64,000 bases of DNA, from positions 286,548 to 350,547 of the forward strand of contig NZ_CANNBM010000004.1 of assembly GCF_947502895.1 (NCBI RefSeq), given 5' to 3'. The translations under genes were made by a program, and so were the position numbers. How positions within the stretch are numbered: position 1 is the stretch's first letter; every line of letters begins with the position of its first letter. The notes under the pieces are model-generated. The model had not been told where the DNA came from and searched no databases. It saw only the letters and a program-made list of their open reading frames with translations. This document shows, piece after piece, positions 17,957-26,400 of the stretch. Source of the stretch: an uncultured Sulfitobacter sp. GTDB lineage: Bacteria; Pseudomonadota; Alphaproteobacteria; Rhodobacterales; Rhodobacteraceae.

Positions 17957-18850
17957 TCAGGCCACTGAAGCGTCATAAATCTGGCCGATGTTCCGGCTAA
18001 GCCTTGTGTTGAACTCCGCGTCCGTCATTTTTACGTTTAGCCCTTCTGCCAAGGCACGGCTAAAACTTGCGATCATCTTGTGGTTCTGGCTAAGCAAGTC
18101 ACAGGCGGTATCGGTAGAATACCCACCGGATAGCGCAACGACCCGCAACACACGCGAATGGTCAGCCGCCGCATCATACAGCCCCGCTTTTGTCGGGATG
18201 GTCAGCTTCAGGATTACATTAACATCTTCTGGCAATCCGTTAAGGTGCTTCATCATTTCAGCCTCAAGCATATCTTCTGCCTCAGCCTTTGTGTCACTAT
18301 CGATATGAACCTCCGGCTCAACAATCGGCACCAATCCAGCTGCCGCAACTTGCTTTGCGATATCGAACTGCTGGGCAACAACATCAGAGATGCCTTGCGC
18401 GTTTGCCATATGGATCAAGGAGCGCTCTTTTGTTCCGAAAATGCCGTTTGCGTTGGCTTTTTCCAGCAGCGCATCAAGCTCGGGCATCGGCTTGAGCATT
18501 TGCACGCCATTAGCCTCATCAGCCAGACCTTTGTCGATTTTCAGGAAGGGCACGACGCCGCGATCTTCCCACAGAACCTGTGCTGTGGGTTTGCCGTTGA
18601 TCTGGCTGTCCATTGTCCGCTCGAACAAAATCGCGCCGAGGATTTTGTCAGACGTGAAATCATCGGCCAGAATGATCCGGCTACGCATTGCATGAACGGC
18701 CGCGTACATTTCCACATCACCCGAATAATCCTCAGGCTCTACACCATATTGGGCCAGTGCCTTGGGCGTCGACCCGCCCGACTGATCCAAAGCCGCGATA
18801 AATCCATCGGCAGTTGCGATACGGGTACGTTGTGCGTCTTTGGGGGACAT
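17957..18850 (-). CDS. Fructose-bisphosphate aldolase class I
   Basis: A 297-residue Schiff-base aldolase splitting fructose-1,6-bisphosphate to triose phosphates. The N-terminus IATADGFIAALDQSGGSTPKAL is the class I signature. The Lys in PFLKIDKGLADEANG and that in VILKLTIPTKAGLYDAA are candidates for the catalytic Schiff-base lysine. The start at 18850 has AAAGG eight bases upstream; the longer frame adds a leader not seen in the family. It stands alone between the RHH gene (convergent) and a P450. Confidence 0.9.
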   Translation of the reverse strand: MSPKDAQRTRIATADGFIAALDQSGGSTPKALAQYGVEPEDYSGDVEMYAAVHAMRSRIILADDFTSDKILGAILFERTMDSQINGKPTAQVLWEDRGVVPFLKIDKGLADEANGVQMLKPMPELDALLEKANANGIFGTKERSLIHMANAQGISDVVAQQFDIAKQVAAAGLVPIVEPEVHIDSDTKAEAEDMLEAEMMKHLNGLPEDVNVILKLTIPTKAGLYDAAADHSRVLRVVALSGGYSTDTACDLLSQNHKMIASFSRALAEGLNVKMTDAEFNTRLSRNIGQIYDASVA

Positions 18851-18929
18851 GAATGATGCCTTTGCTATGTGAAACAATCATCGGCCTTCTAGAGGTTTCA
18901 AACGCCATGCGCCAGATGCTTTGCCGCTG

Positions 18930-20282
18930 TTAACGCTCACGGCGCGTGATTGTCAGATGAATACCGTTTTTCGCCCGCACCGTGAGATGGGCCACAGGCA
19001 CAGGCACGGGCCCTGCTTCAACGTGGAAATCACGCAATATTCGCGACAAGATCAGCGGCCCTTCGATCATGGCAAAACCCGCCCCCGGACAAACCCGCGA
19101 ACCTGCACTGAACGGTATATATGCATCGCGCTGGCACGTTTTGCCGTTCTCTGTTTTCCATCTGGCGGGGTCGAACCCGTCGGGATTATCCCACAACCGC
19201 GTATGTCGGTGTAAATGCCACGGACTTATCACCAGTTGAGAGCGTGTTTTGACAGCCCTCTCGCGCATTTCTTCTGTGCAGCTGTTTTCCCGCACCATCA
19301 TCGGAACAGGCGGGTACAAGCGCAATGTCTCGCGAAATACGTCACGGCTAAGGGGCAATTTGCGCATTACGGCGAAATCGCAGGCATCCAGTACCTGTGC
19401 CTCTTCCGCCAAAAGCTCCTGCCATTCAGGATAGAGCGCCATCAGATACAGCGCCCAAGCCAGTGTTGATGCACTTGTCTCATGACCTGCCAGAAAAAAG
19501 ATCGCAACTTGGTCAACCATTTCCTCTGTGCTGAAACATGCGCCTGTCTCGGGATCAGGCGTTGTCATAATTTTGGTAGCCAGATCATCGGGTGCCGTCC
19601 CAGCCGCTATTTCCTCAGCCCGCGTTTGCGTCAGTTGCGTGATAAGCGAACGAATACGGGCGGCACTGCGCGTGGTATCGCGCCGGAACAATCGAGGCAT
19701 CCAGCGCGGCAAAGGGATAAGAGCGGCAAGGTTCAAGATTGGCTGGCTACGCTGGTAGGCGCGAAATTCCTCAAATACGTCCCGCGCAAGGTGATGCTCG
19801 ATCGGGAGGGAAAACAGCGTTCGAAAGATAACGTCAGCCGCTGCATGGCTCATCTCTTCCTCAATCTCCACCTGTTGACCTGCAAGCGGCGCAAGACGCG
19901 ACGCCGCTGCCTCTGACGCGTCCCACATGGCTGCAAATGTCTCGCGCAGGCGCCCGCCTTCAAATGCGGGGTCAATGATCCGTCGTTGCCGTTTCCACGT
20001 CTCACCGTTGGTCACAAATACGGAATTTCCTAGCAATGGCCGCAGGCCTTCGTTCACGCGGGTAGACTTGGGAAAGTCATCAGGCCGATCTTTGAGCACG
20101 CGGCGGACCAGTTCAGGCTGGTTTATCAGATAGCTGCGGAAAAACGGCGTTCGAAATTCGGCCATCCATGCACGGTATAAACGCGCAGGCTGCGCAGATA
20201 GGATGTCTTGACGAAACAGCTGCGCATAGCGCCAGAGCGAGACCTTGTCAGGCCTGCTGGGAGGTTTGGGCGGCTGGATCAC
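18930..20282 (-). CDS. Cytochrome P450
   Basis: A 450-residue P450. The I-helix AFFLAGHETSASTLAWAL, the K-helix ExxR (FRETLRLYPPVP) and the heme-cysteine loop FSAGSRVCPGAGFAMIEG are all intact. It is soluble, and the substrate is unknown. Its start overlaps the stop of an upstream hydrolase-like gene (20279..21511), so the two are probably made together. No ferredoxin or ferredoxin reductase gene is nearby; electrons must come from elsewhere. Confidence 0.92.
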   Translation of the reverse strand: MIQPPKPPSRPDKVSLWRYAQLFRQDILSAQPARLYRAWMAEFRTPFFRSYLINQPELVRRVLKDRPDDFPKSTRVNEGLRPLLGNSVFVTNGETWKRQRRIIDPAFEGGRLRETFAAMWDASEAAASRLAPLAGQQVEIEEEMSHAAADVIFRTLFSLPIEHHLARDVFEEFRAYQRSQPILNLAALIPLPRWMPRLFRRDTTRSAARIRSLITQLTQTRAEEIAAGTAPDDLATKIMTTPDPETGACFSTEEMVDQVAIFFLAGHETSASTLAWALYLMALYPEWQELLAEEAQVLDACDFAVMRKLPLSRDVFRETLRLYPPVPMMVRENSCTEEMRERAVKTRSQLVISPWHLHRHTRLWDNPDGFDPARWKTENGKTCQRDAYIPFSAGSRVCPGAGFAMIEGPLILSRILRDFHVEAGPVPVPVAHLTVRAKNGIHLTITRRER

Positions 20283-21511
20283 GGGGCCACACTGGTGAAT
20301 TTGTTAACAGCAGCCTCAACGCGGGATCTGGACGCGGGGCGGTCGCGGTATCGCTCTGCCAGCGTCAGCGGACCAGCTGTGATGCGGAAATAGTCATAAT
20401 CGCGGGGCTGGTCGAAAGCGCACATATACTGGAAGTGAAGCCGGAAAAACCGCCAACGCAATGCTTTCCACCGTGCGGGGCTGAGGGATTTCGTAAATGC
20501 CGCAGAAAAGACAAGCGGCCACCGCTTGCCCACGGGGGCCACACCGCTTACGGCTACCGGATCGCACAGCGCAAATGCGCACCCGTCGCCGGGCGCAGTC
20601 ACGTCAACCCAAGTCAGTGCATCCTGAACGCTCAAATACGCCAGATCGGCCCGCAACCTCTGCGCGTCAGGCAGGAATGATACCATCGGCACCACCTGAC
20701 CCAATGTGAGAAACCCCAAGGCTGGCCCGTCAGAACGGACGTGGCCCGAGCGGATCAAATCAGCGAGGACCGACACCCCCAGATGCGCGCCGGATGAATG
20801 CCCCACGACCAGCACCTCGTCTACCCCATCGATCAATGCTTCTGCGATCGCTGCGCCAAATTCACTCAATCGCGCCTCAAGTTCTGGGGTATTCGCACCA
20901 CGGGTTGCAGCGCCGTAGGCATAGTCATGCATGAGGTAGTAAGCAAAGAATTTGCTGTCTTTTGCTTTGAACCACCGCAACAGCCAGACAAACACTGCCA
21001 CGCCTACGCCTGTAGCCAGCACCTGCCCCAGCACACCCACAACAGGCGATGCGAGCGCCGAAATACCCCAGAATGCAAATGCCGCAGCCAGATAGGCGAT
21101 GACAAGCTGCCCCAACAGCATCGCCACAGGGTACAGCGCAGCAATCACCGGCCCCTTGCGCAAGCGCATCAAACGCCACAACGCTCCACTGCCGATATAG
21201 ACCCATACCGTGCGCGCAAGCTGGGCGTAAGTCGCAGCGATTGAGGTATCCATGCTCCCGCGCACAATATCGGACCAGACAAGCACATCCACGGATGTAT
21301 CCACTTGCGCGCCGTCCATTAGACCTTTGACATCCCATCCATATCGCGCACCACCCTGCCTCGCGGACAGAGTTATCCCATAGCCTGAAATTTCGGCCTG
21401 CGCTGCCGATTCAGTGCGGTATAGCTCGCGGTAGCGGCGCGGATGTATCGGGTCGTAGCCGGGGATGTAGAACACCCGCCGTCTGGCGACTGGGATTTGC
21501 GGGGCAGCCAT
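20279..21511 (-). CDS. Membrane-associated alpha/beta-hydrolase-like protein
   Basis: A 410-residue protein. The C-terminal half has a serine hydrolase elbow (VLVVGHSSGAHLGVSVLADL, about residue 240) typical of alpha/beta hydrolases. The middle (about 125-185) is hydrophobic with two to three likely membrane segments. The N-terminus RRVFYIPGYDPIHPRRYRELYRTE resembles a lipase-type lid region. The substrate is unknown, but translation overlaps the P450, so an esterified or fatty substrate handled by both enzymes is plausible. Confidence 0.7.
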   Translation of the reverse strand: MAAPQIPVARRRVFYIPGYDPIHPRRYRELYRTESAAQAEISGYGITLSARQGGARYGWDVKGLMDGAQVDTSVDVLVWSDIVRGSMDTSIAATYAQLARTVWVYIGSGALWRLMRLRKGPVIAALYPVAMLLGQLVIAYLAAAFAFWGISALASPVVGVLGQVLATGVGVAVFVWLLRWFKAKDSKFFAYYLMHDYAYGAATRGANTPELEARLSEFGAAIAEALIDGVDEVLVVGHSSGAHLGVSVLADLIRSGHVRSDGPALGFLTLGQVVPMVSFLPDAQRLRADLAYLSVQDALTWVDVTAPGDGCAFALCDPVAVSGVAPVGKRWPLVFSAAFTKSLSPARWKALRWRFFRLHFQYMCAFDQPRDYDYFRITAGPLTLAERYRDRPASRSRVEAAVNKFTSVAP

Positions 21512-21581
21512 GGGTCTGCGCGGGCCTCATCTTGTTTGGGCTATGCTAGCGCGGCTTGTGGGCCAAAGTAAGGCTTTTGCC

Positions 21582-22334
21582 CTAGCCAAGACTTCCCAGA
21601 GCGGGAAAAGTCTCAAGCAGCCAAAAGCTGAAGGTCGAGAAAGCGCCCGTCAGCATCGCAATTCCGACGATCAGCAGCAAAACACCCATCGCCCGCTCAA
21701 TCGCTTTCATATGCCGCTTGAGGCGGTTCATAACGCCGACGGCACGGGTCATGAACATCGCAGCCAAAAGAAACGGAATACCCAGCCCCAGCGCATAAAT
21801 TCCCAATAGCAGCGTACCACGCGTCACAGATGCCTCGGAGGCGGCGAGGGAGAGGATCGCGCCCAATTGCGGCCCGATGCAGGGCGTCCAGCCAAACGCA
21901 AAGGCCAACCCGAGAACGTAAGCGCCAAAGGACGAGCCCCCCTTGTCACCCGCATCCATCCGCGCCTCACGGTCAAGGAATGGTATTCGAAAAATACCCA
22001 GAAAATGAATCCCGAAGATGATGACAACAACACCTGATATCTGACTGAAAAGTATCTGGTTTTGCAGGAAAAATGCGCCGAACGCCGAGGCGGTAAAGCC
22101 GAGGATCAAAAAGACCGTGCTCAGCCCCATAACAAAGAAAAGCGCAGCAACGATGGCCCGCCGGCGCGCGGCCGATTCCGAACTCATGTCGTTCAGGCTC
22201 ACCCCGCTCATATACGCCAGATAAGGCGGCACAATTGGCAGGACACAGGGCGACAAAAAGCTGATGATGCCCGCGAACAGGGCAATCGTCATGGCAGGCA
22301 AGAGACTTGCGTCTATGATCTCGATTCCAAACAT
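21582..22334 (-). CDS. ccdA: Cytochrome c biogenesis protein CcdA
   Basis: A 250-residue, six-helix inner-membrane thiol-disulfide transporter. The two conserved cysteines are in FLSPCVLPIVPPYLAYMSG (helix 1) and GWTPCIGPQLGAIL (helix 4). It carries reducing power from cytosolic thioredoxin to periplasmic apocytochrome c and other proteins. The gene is divergent from tusA with a 92-base gap. Confidence 0.92.
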   Translation of the reverse strand: MFGIEIIDASLLPAMTIALFAGIISFLSPCVLPIVPPYLAYMSGVSLNDMSSESAARRRAIVAALFFVMGLSTVFLILGFTASAFGAFFLQNQILFSQISGVVVIIFGIHFLGIFRIPFLDREARMDAGDKGGSSFGAYVLGLAFAFGWTPCIGPQLGAILSLAASEASVTRGTLLLGIYALGLGIPFLLAAMFMTRAVGVMNRLKRHMKAIERAMGVLLLIVGIAMLTGAFSTFSFWLLETFPALGSLG

Positions 22335-22426
22335 GGGGCATAGCTATACACTCTGCCCTGCCCCGTCACGTGTCGTGATGTCACAAGGCTGTGGACAGGC
22401 TGTAACATGCGGCCTACATCGGGCTT

Positions 22427-22651
22427 ATGATACATGATCTTGATGCCACAGGGCTTTTGTGCCCGCTGCCCGTCCTCAAAGCACGCAAACGTCTGGCTGC
22501 CCTAAAATCGGGAGAGCAGTTGCGCATGCGGGCTGATGATCCTGCTGCTGTAATCGACGTACCTCACTTTTGCGCAGAGTCCGGTCATATCTTAATTGAA
22601 AGCACGCAACACGGCGATGTTCAGATCTACCTGATCGAAAAGAAAGCCTAA
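22427..22651 (+). CDS. tusA: TusA family sulfurtransferase
   Basis: A 74-residue sulfur carrier with the essential CPxP motif (GLLCPLPVLKARKRL, Cys about residue 12). It carries persulfide sulfur for tRNA 2-thiouridine, molybdenum cofactor or other sulfur transfer. It stands alone, ending at a bidirectional hairpin shared with rne. Confidence 0.88.
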   Translation: MIHDLDATGLLCPLPVLKARKRLAALKSGEQLRMRADDPAAVIDVPHFCAESGHILIESTQHGDVQIYLIEKKA

Positions 22652-22659
22652 CCAGTAGT

Positions 22660-22694
22660 CGAAACAAAAAAGGCAGGCCTTTAAGCCTGCCTTT
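22660..22694 (-). terminator. Terminator between tusA and rne
   Basis: A ten-base stem AAAGGCAGGC / GCCTGCCTTT (22669..22678 and 22685..22694) with a six-base loop. On the minus strand it is followed by TTTTTTGTTTC, so it mainly terminates rne; it could also end tusA, though the plus-strand T-run is short. Confidence 0.85.
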
Positions 22695-22718
22695 CTGCAT
22701 TTCGCTGATTAGGACTGC

Positions 22719-25430
22719 CTAGCCACGCCCAAGCGACCACCAGCCTTTGCGTCTTGGCTTGGCAGGTTCTTCGGGGACTTGTTCCGCTGCAGGCTCAACC
22801 GCCACAGTTTCAGGCTCGGCAGCGACAGGTTCCGGAGCTACTTCTGGCTCTGGTACATCTGCGACTACGGGTGCCTCTGCCGGTGCTGTTTCAACAGTTT
22901 CCGGCGCTTCTACAACAGGCGCATCTACCGCCTTTTTAGAAGTCGTACGGCGTTTGCGCGGCGCTTTTGGCTTTGGTTCAGCCTCTGCATCGCCTGCCGT
23001 ATCGCTTTCGGTTGTTGCTTCGACCTCGACGGGTGCGACCTTGGGTTTGCGCGGCGCGCGTGTCCGCTTGGGCTTTGGCGCTTCTTCTGCCGCTGGCGCC
23101 TCTTCTGCGGCAGGCACCTTTTCTGCTGGTTCAGACACTTCGGGTGTCACAGCCTGCGCCGCTTCTTCTGCCGCTGGCTCTTTAGGCTTTCTGCTGCGCG
23201 AGCGGCTGCGTGGCTTGGGCTTGTCCTCGGTCGAAGCATCTGGCTCTGCCGGCTGCTCGGACACTGTTTCTACCGCATCCCTGTCACCGCTTTTAGATGC
23301 GTCATCAGACTGGTTATCGTCATTCTGCTGGTCATCCCCACCAGAGCGACCACCACGGCTACGACGCCGCCGACGGCGCTTGCGCTTGGGCTTGCCTTCA
23401 CCGTCTTCGGCGTTCTGTGGCTGGGTCTGTTCGGACGCAGTCGCCTCTTGAGCCTGATCCGCTTGCTCGGCTGCCTCAGCCTCGGCGGCATCTGCTTCGT
23501 CGATCTGGTCCATCAAGGAGGTATCGACAGAAACAACATGCGCAGACTGCTGCACAACACGGGTTGCTGTCTTGAACTTCTCCATCGAGAAATCCGGGCT
23601 AACCAGATGCGGGTCACCTTCGATTCGGACGCTCAGGCCATAACGCGCCTCGATCTGCGCGATATGCTCACGCTTTTGGTTCATCAGGAAGTTCGCGATG
23701 CCCACGGGCGCTTTGATCAACACTTCCCGCGAACGGCGGCGCGTGCCTTCTTCTTCGATTGTGCGCAGGATCGACAGTGCGAGGTTGTCATCCGAACGGA
23801 TGAGGCCTGTGCCGTGACATGCCGTACAAGGCTGTGTTGTCGCCTCGATCATACCGGGGCGCAGACGCTGGCGCGACATTTCCATCAGACCAAAGCCCGA
23901 AATGCGGCCCACCTGAATGCGCGCACGGTCCGTTTTCAGCTTATCTTTCATCATCTTCTCGACGGCGGCGTTATTCTTCCGCTCGTCCATGTCGATGAAA
24001 TCAATCACAATCAGTCCAGCAAGGTCACGCAAACGCAGCTGACGGGCCACCTCGGCAGCAGCCTCAAGGTTGGTCTTGGTCGCGGTCTGCTCGATGCTGC
24101 CTTCTTTGGTCGCACGGCCCGAGTTTACGTCAACCGCCACCAGCGCCTCGGTCACACCGATCACGATGTAGCCACCCGAAGGCAACTGAACCGTGGGGTT
24201 GAACATGCCCGCCAGATAACCTTCGACCTGATAGCGCGCAAAGAGCGGCAGGTTTTCTTCGTACCGTTTCACATTCTTGGCATGGGACGGCATGATCATC
24301 TTCATGAAGTCCTTGGCGATGCGGTAGCCACGCTCACCCTCGACAAATACTTCGTCTATCTCGCGGTTATAGAGGTCGCGGATCGAACGCTTGATCAGAT
24401 CGCCTTCCTCATAGATCTTGGCAGGCGCGATGGATTTCAGCGTCAGCTCGCGGATCTGCTCCCACAAGCGCTGGAGGTACTCATAGTCGCGCTTGATCTC
24501 GGCCTTGGTGCGTTTGGCACCCGCCGTGCGCACAATCAGACCCGCGCCCTGCGGCACTTCGATTTCTTGCGCGATTTCCTTGAGCTTTTTGCGGTCGGCG
24601 GCGTTCGTGATTTTGCGGCTGATGCCACCGCCACGCGCGGTGTTGGGCATCAAGACGCAATAGCGGCCCGCCAGCGACAGGTAGGTCGTCAGGGCAGCGC
24701 CCTTGTTGCCGCGTTCTTCCTTTACGACCTGCACCAGCAGAATCTGACGGACCTTGATAACTTCCTGAATCTTGTAGCGGCGTGCGCGGGGCTTGCGCAC
24801 GGGGCGGATGTCTTCGCTATCGTCTTCGTCAGCGACAGATTCGATGCTGTCGTCCTTGTCAGAGGCATCTGTCTTGCCCTCAGCTTCGTCGTCATCATCG
24901 CTGCTGTCATCCGCATCATCGGGTGTCTCGACAGGAGTTTCCTTGACCCGCTCCATCGGAGAAGAAGCCTCATCGTCGCTCACTTCGACTTCGTCGAGGT
25001 CAACAGTCTCCATGCCTTCGATCTCGGTGGATGTCTTGGCATCCTCCGTTACCGTATCTTCGGCCTTTGGTTTGCGCGACCGCGAGCGCGAGCGGCGCTT
25101 TGGCTTTGGCTCTTCATCGTCTTTCGCAGCTTGGGCTTCCGCATAGGCACGCTCCTCGGCCAGCAGCGCCTCACGGTCTGCGACGGGGATCTGGTAGTAA
25201 TCAGGATGAATTTCCGAGAAGGCTAGAAAGCCGTGGCGGTTTCCACCGTAATCGACGAAAGCCGCCTGTAAAGATGGTTCTACCCGCGTTACTTTTGCGA
25301 GGTAAATGTTCCCAGCAAGCTGGCGTCTGTTCTCAGATTCGAAATCGAATTCTTCGACTTTGTTTCCGTCCACCACAACAACGCGGGTCTCTTCCGCGTG
25401 GGTGGCATCGATAAGCATTTTCTTTGGCAT
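22719..25430 (-). CDS. rne: Ribonuclease E
   Basis: A 903-residue RNase E/G endonuclease starting MPKKMLIDATHAEETRVVVVDG at 25430; a GTG five codons further upstream is less likely. The S1 domain contains a long acidic and serine-rich insertion (about residues 90-215). The catalytic part has DFIDMDERKNN, and the zinc link is CTACHGTG. The last about 300 residues are low-complexity Pro/Ala/Glu/Lys and Arg-rich stretches, probably scaffold and RNA-binding regions of the degradosome. It has a long 5' region (over 500 bases to the next gene), which may serve feedback control as in other rne genes. Confidence 0.95.
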   Translation of the reverse strand: MPKKMLIDATHAEETRVVVVDGNKVEEFDFESENRRQLAGNIYLAKVTRVEPSLQAAFVDYGGNRHGFLAFSEIHPDYYQIPVADREALLAEERAYAEAQAAKDDEEPKPKRRSRSRSRKPKAEDTVTEDAKTSTEIEGMETVDLDEVEVSDDEASSPMERVKETPVETPDDADDSSDDDDEAEGKTDASDKDDSIESVADEDDSEDIRPVRKPRARRYKIQEVIKVRQILLVQVVKEERGNKGAALTTYLSLAGRYCVLMPNTARGGGISRKITNAADRKKLKEIAQEIEVPQGAGLIVRTAGAKRTKAEIKRDYEYLQRLWEQIRELTLKSIAPAKIYEEGDLIKRSIRDLYNREIDEVFVEGERGYRIAKDFMKMIMPSHAKNVKRYEENLPLFARYQVEGYLAGMFNPTVQLPSGGYIVIGVTEALVAVDVNSGRATKEGSIEQTATKTNLEAAAEVARQLRLRDLAGLIVIDFIDMDERKNNAAVEKMMKDKLKTDRARIQVGRISGFGLMEMSRQRLRPGMIEATTQPCTACHGTGLIRSDDNLALSILRTIEEEGTRRRSREVLIKAPVGIANFLMNQKREHIAQIEARYGLSVRIEGDPHLVSPDFSMEKFKTATRVVQQSAHVVSVDTSLMDQIDEADAAEAEAAEQADQAQEATASEQTQPQNAEDGEGKPKRKRRRRRRSRGGRSGGDDQQNDDNQSDDASKSGDRDAVETVSEQPAEPDASTEDKPKPRSRSRSRKPKEPAAEEAAQAVTPEVSEPAEKVPAAEEAPAAEEAPKPKRTRAPRKPKVAPVEVEATTESDTAGDAEAEPKPKAPRKRRTTSKKAVDAPVVEAPETVETAPAEAPVVADVPEPEVAPEPVAAEPETVAVEPAAEQVPEEPAKPRRKGWWSLGRG

Positions 25431-26003
25431 ATTACTCTTTTGCACGGGCGCAGACGCGCACGCCCCCCAGGGGGAGCAGCACGGTGGGCCAAGTGTCTTG
25501 TCAGGGCGACATTGGACGGCGCAGCGGTGCGGCCCAAAAGGCCACTCCCGAAACTGTATTCAGCGTTTGCGCGCGTCATCGCGGTTCTTCTCCGATACGG
25601 GGTGCGATCATCTGCTGTGCAGAGCGCGCCGCGCATCCATTAAAAACTGTGTAACCTCGGGCCTTTAGCCTTTGATTTCCATCAGCGTCTCTTTGCCGTT
25701 TCCGGCAACATCGGTCTGTTGCGTATCAATGATATGAAGCCACAACAGCGAAACTCTTCATGGGGCACGTTGTCCTGCAGACATGTGCAGCGGCCCCATC
25801 CCCCTAGATAAGAGTAGGCGACAGGCAAACACAATGGGCAATTGCGCCTAAACCTCTCAAATTTCGAACGAAGCCAAGAGCCACACGCGAATTCATGCTT
25901 GCGCCTTGCCGTGCGACATGTTGCCGTCCGCGAGGTTTAACAGTAATGTATGCGTCAACAATCAGGGTGCATTGCCACCCATTGCGTCACTCTAGGAGAC
26001 AAT
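25431..26003. other. Gene-free interval between rne and a lipoprotein gene
   Basis: About 570 bases with no convincing coding frame. The minus-strand frames here overlap the rne start and have unlike composition. It probably holds the rne promoter and long untranslated leader, and the lipoprotein promoter. I see no riboswitch or tRNA. Confidence 0.6.
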
Positions 26004-26300
26004 ATGCGAAGATTTACGCGCCCTGCCCTTTTTGCTTGCATGGCTACACTTGCCCTCGCCGCCTGCGATCCCGCCGAATTCGACCCTGATCCGGATGTGC
26101 GCCGAGATGCGCGCGCCAACCGCACATGCACCAAGGCTGTAACCGAACAAGCCAGCGCGAAAGCGCAGCTCAATACCACGCTGCCGATCGTCGAAGTGAA
26201 CCAATACATCATGGACGTGCCTGAAAAGCAGGAACGCTGGATGTGCCGTACCGATGATGAAGGCAATGCAACCCAGTTGTACAAGATGGGCACAGGCTAA
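26004..26300 (+). CDS. Small lipoprotein
   Basis: A 98-residue protein with a lipoprotein signal peptide: MRRFTRPALFACMATLALAAC, lipobox LAAC, so Cys21 is the likely lipidated residue. The mature part is polar and contains two more Cys (RTCTKAVTEQ; RWMCRTDDEGN) that could form a disulfide. The start at 26004 has TAGGAGACAAT ahead of it. The family is not recognised; it resembles small Rhodobacteraceae envelope lipoproteins. Confidence 0.75.
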   Translation: MRRFTRPALFACMATLALAACDPAEFDPDPDVRRDARANRTCTKAVTEQASAKAQLNTTLPIVEVNQYIMDVPEKQERWMCRTDDEGNATQLYKMGTG

Positions 26301-26323
26301 ACCGACTATTGGTCAATTATTAG

Positions 26324-26356
26324 AAAGGGGCGCATCATTTGCGCCCCTTTTTTATT
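26324..26356 (+). terminator. Terminator of the lipoprotein gene
   Basis: Stem AAAGGGGCGC / GCGCCCCTTT (26324..26333 and 26341..26350) followed by TTTATT; 24 bases after the stop. It also forms a hairpin for the convergent dctD transcript. Confidence 0.85.
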
Positions 26357-26400
26357 CCTTAGATCGAATTTCACAAAAGCACATGCGCCCGCAGCGAAAC

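Noticed and set aside
22779..25226. Long plus-strand open frame (about 815 codons) opposite rne
   Set aside because: It mirrors the rne coding sequence, and its product is Cys/Arg/Leu-rich low complexity with no domain; it arises from the codon bias of rne.
25289..25636. Minus-strand open frame overlapping the rne start
   Set aside because: It lies in another frame of the rne 5' end, has no ribosome site and a basic, low-information product.
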